From contig USCF01000082.1 of assembly GCA_900553115.1 (NCBI GenBank), positions 1-5,408 of the forward strand: a DNA stretch of 5,408 bases, read 5' to 3'. The notes below the pieces were generated by a model that saw only the letters and a list, made by a program, of their open reading frames with translations, made no database searches and was not told the origin of the DNA. This DNA is from an uncultured Alphaproteobacteria bacterium (GTDB lineage Bacteria > Pseudomonadota > Alphaproteobacteria > RF32 > CAG-239). Below are positions 4,849 to 5,408 of the stretch, piece by piece. Position 1 is the first letter of the stretch, and every line of letters starts with the position of its first letter. A program made the translations under genes and the position numbers.

Positions 4849-5408
4849 ATGCAAATAACATCAGGAAAAAACAGCTCAGATAAATTGATTTCGATAATTG
4901 TTCCGGTCTATAATGTAGAAAAATATTTAGCCGAATGCTTAGATAGCTTGCAAGCGCAAACATATCCTTATTGGGAAGCTATTTGTGTTAATGACGGTTC
5001 GACAGACAGCTCTTGGCAAATTTTGCAAGAATATGCGGCAAAAGACAGCCGTTTTGTGATTATTAATCAAAAAAATTCCGGGGTTTCGGCAACTCGCAAC
5101 GCAGCTTTGCAAAAAGCTAAAGGCGACTATATCGCTTTTTTGGATTCTGACGATATGCTGTGTTGTCAGTTTATGGAATATATGACGACGGCACTGGAAA
5201 AAACAAACAGCGATATGGCTTGGTGCTTAAAAGAGAAAAAGCATAAAAACCTGATGAATATAAAAAGCAATAGCAGTTCGCTGCAGGACGGCGGTAATTT
5301 ATTTTTGCACTATATGAAAAATCAAAAGCCCAAGCTGCAAATAGCGGTTTGGGGGAAATTGTATAAGCGGGAAATTTTAAAAGACTTGTACTTTTCGGCG
5401 GATTTTAA
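4849..5408 (+). CDS. Family 2 (GT-A fold) glycosyltransferase, N-terminal part (runs off the window)
   Basis: The open frame begins at ATG 4849 with GGAG 5 nt upstream and continues for 186 codons to the window end without a stop. Family 2 signatures are clear: LISIIVPVYNVEKYLAECL (13-31), VNDGSTDSS (47-55), NSGVSATRNAAL (76-87), and AFLDSDD (96-102), whose DSD supplies the metal- and nucleotide-sugar-binding DXD. Near the end, VWGKLYKREIL is typical of capsule and LPS-type GT2 enzymes. The enzyme would transfer a sugar from a nucleotide donor onto a growing glycan on the cytoplasmic face of the membrane; acceptor and sugar cannot be told. No signal peptide or transmembrane segment is seen in this part. 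galU on the same strand upstream could supply UDP-glucose, but a terminator and the structured leader lie between, so this gene probably starts its own polysaccharide transcription unit. Confidence 0.93.
   Translation, partial: MQITSGKNSSDKLISIIVPVYNVEKYLAECLDSLQAQTYPYWEAICVNDGSTDSSWQILQEYAAKDSRFVIINQKNSGVSATRNAALQKAKGDYIAFLDSDDMLCCQFMEYMTTALEKTNSDMAWCLKEKKHKNLMNIKSNSSSLQDGGNLFLHYMKNQKPKLQIAVWGKLYKREILKDLYFSADF

Noticed and set aside
4838..4858. Alternative ATG at 4838 upstream of the glycosyltransferase start
   Set aside because: It is out of frame with the glycosyltransferase, stops after six codons and has no ribosome-binding site.

Overview
The window looks like two unrelated genome pieces joined near position 1917-1930. 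This reading rests on the sequence alone. Left of the join, the DNA is GC-rich (CTG, GGC and GCC codons dominate). It carries the 3' end of ilvD on the + strand and the 3' third of purL on the - strand, convergent across a 146-bp palindromic spacer. The protein sequences and the spacer recall Faecalibacterium-like gut Clostridia (Oscillospiraceae). Right of the join, the DNA is abruptly AT-rich (TTG, AAA, GAA and AAT codons) and reads as a Gram-negative genome. It has an AsmA-type envelope protein, a divergent GalU-type nucleotidyltransferase and a family 2 glycosyltransferase. A gut-associated alphaproteobacterium is my best guess for the second donor, but that is only an inference.

Layout: 1-555 ilvD C-terminal part (branched-chain amino acid synthesis); 554-688 palindromic element that can act as a bidirectional terminator; 702-about 1925 purL C-terminal part (purine synthesis), cut at its N-terminal side by the join; about 1927-3384 C-terminal AsmA-like segment followed by a long coiled coil, cut at its N-terminal side by the same join; 3456-4346 complete galU-like gene; 4398-4493 large stem-loop with a T-rich tail (terminator); about 4586-4820 promoter-like sequence, a densely structured RNA and a clear intrinsic terminator; 4849-5408 start of a GT2 glycosyltransferase running off the window.

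The two halves share no evident function. On the right, galU (UDP-glucose supply) and the glycosyltransferase (use of activated sugars) suggest the edge of a surface-polysaccharide locus. AsmA-like proteins also act in the Gram-negative envelope.

The most interesting stretch is the leader between galU and the glycosyltransferase. It can form a multibranched fold ending in a terminator. It also contains a competing long-range helix that would break both a 13-bp hairpin and the terminator, which is the layout of an attenuation switch. In addition, a segment of about 17 nt is complementary both to an upstream site and to the ribosome-binding region of the glycosyltransferase. I could not match this RNA to a known family from memory.
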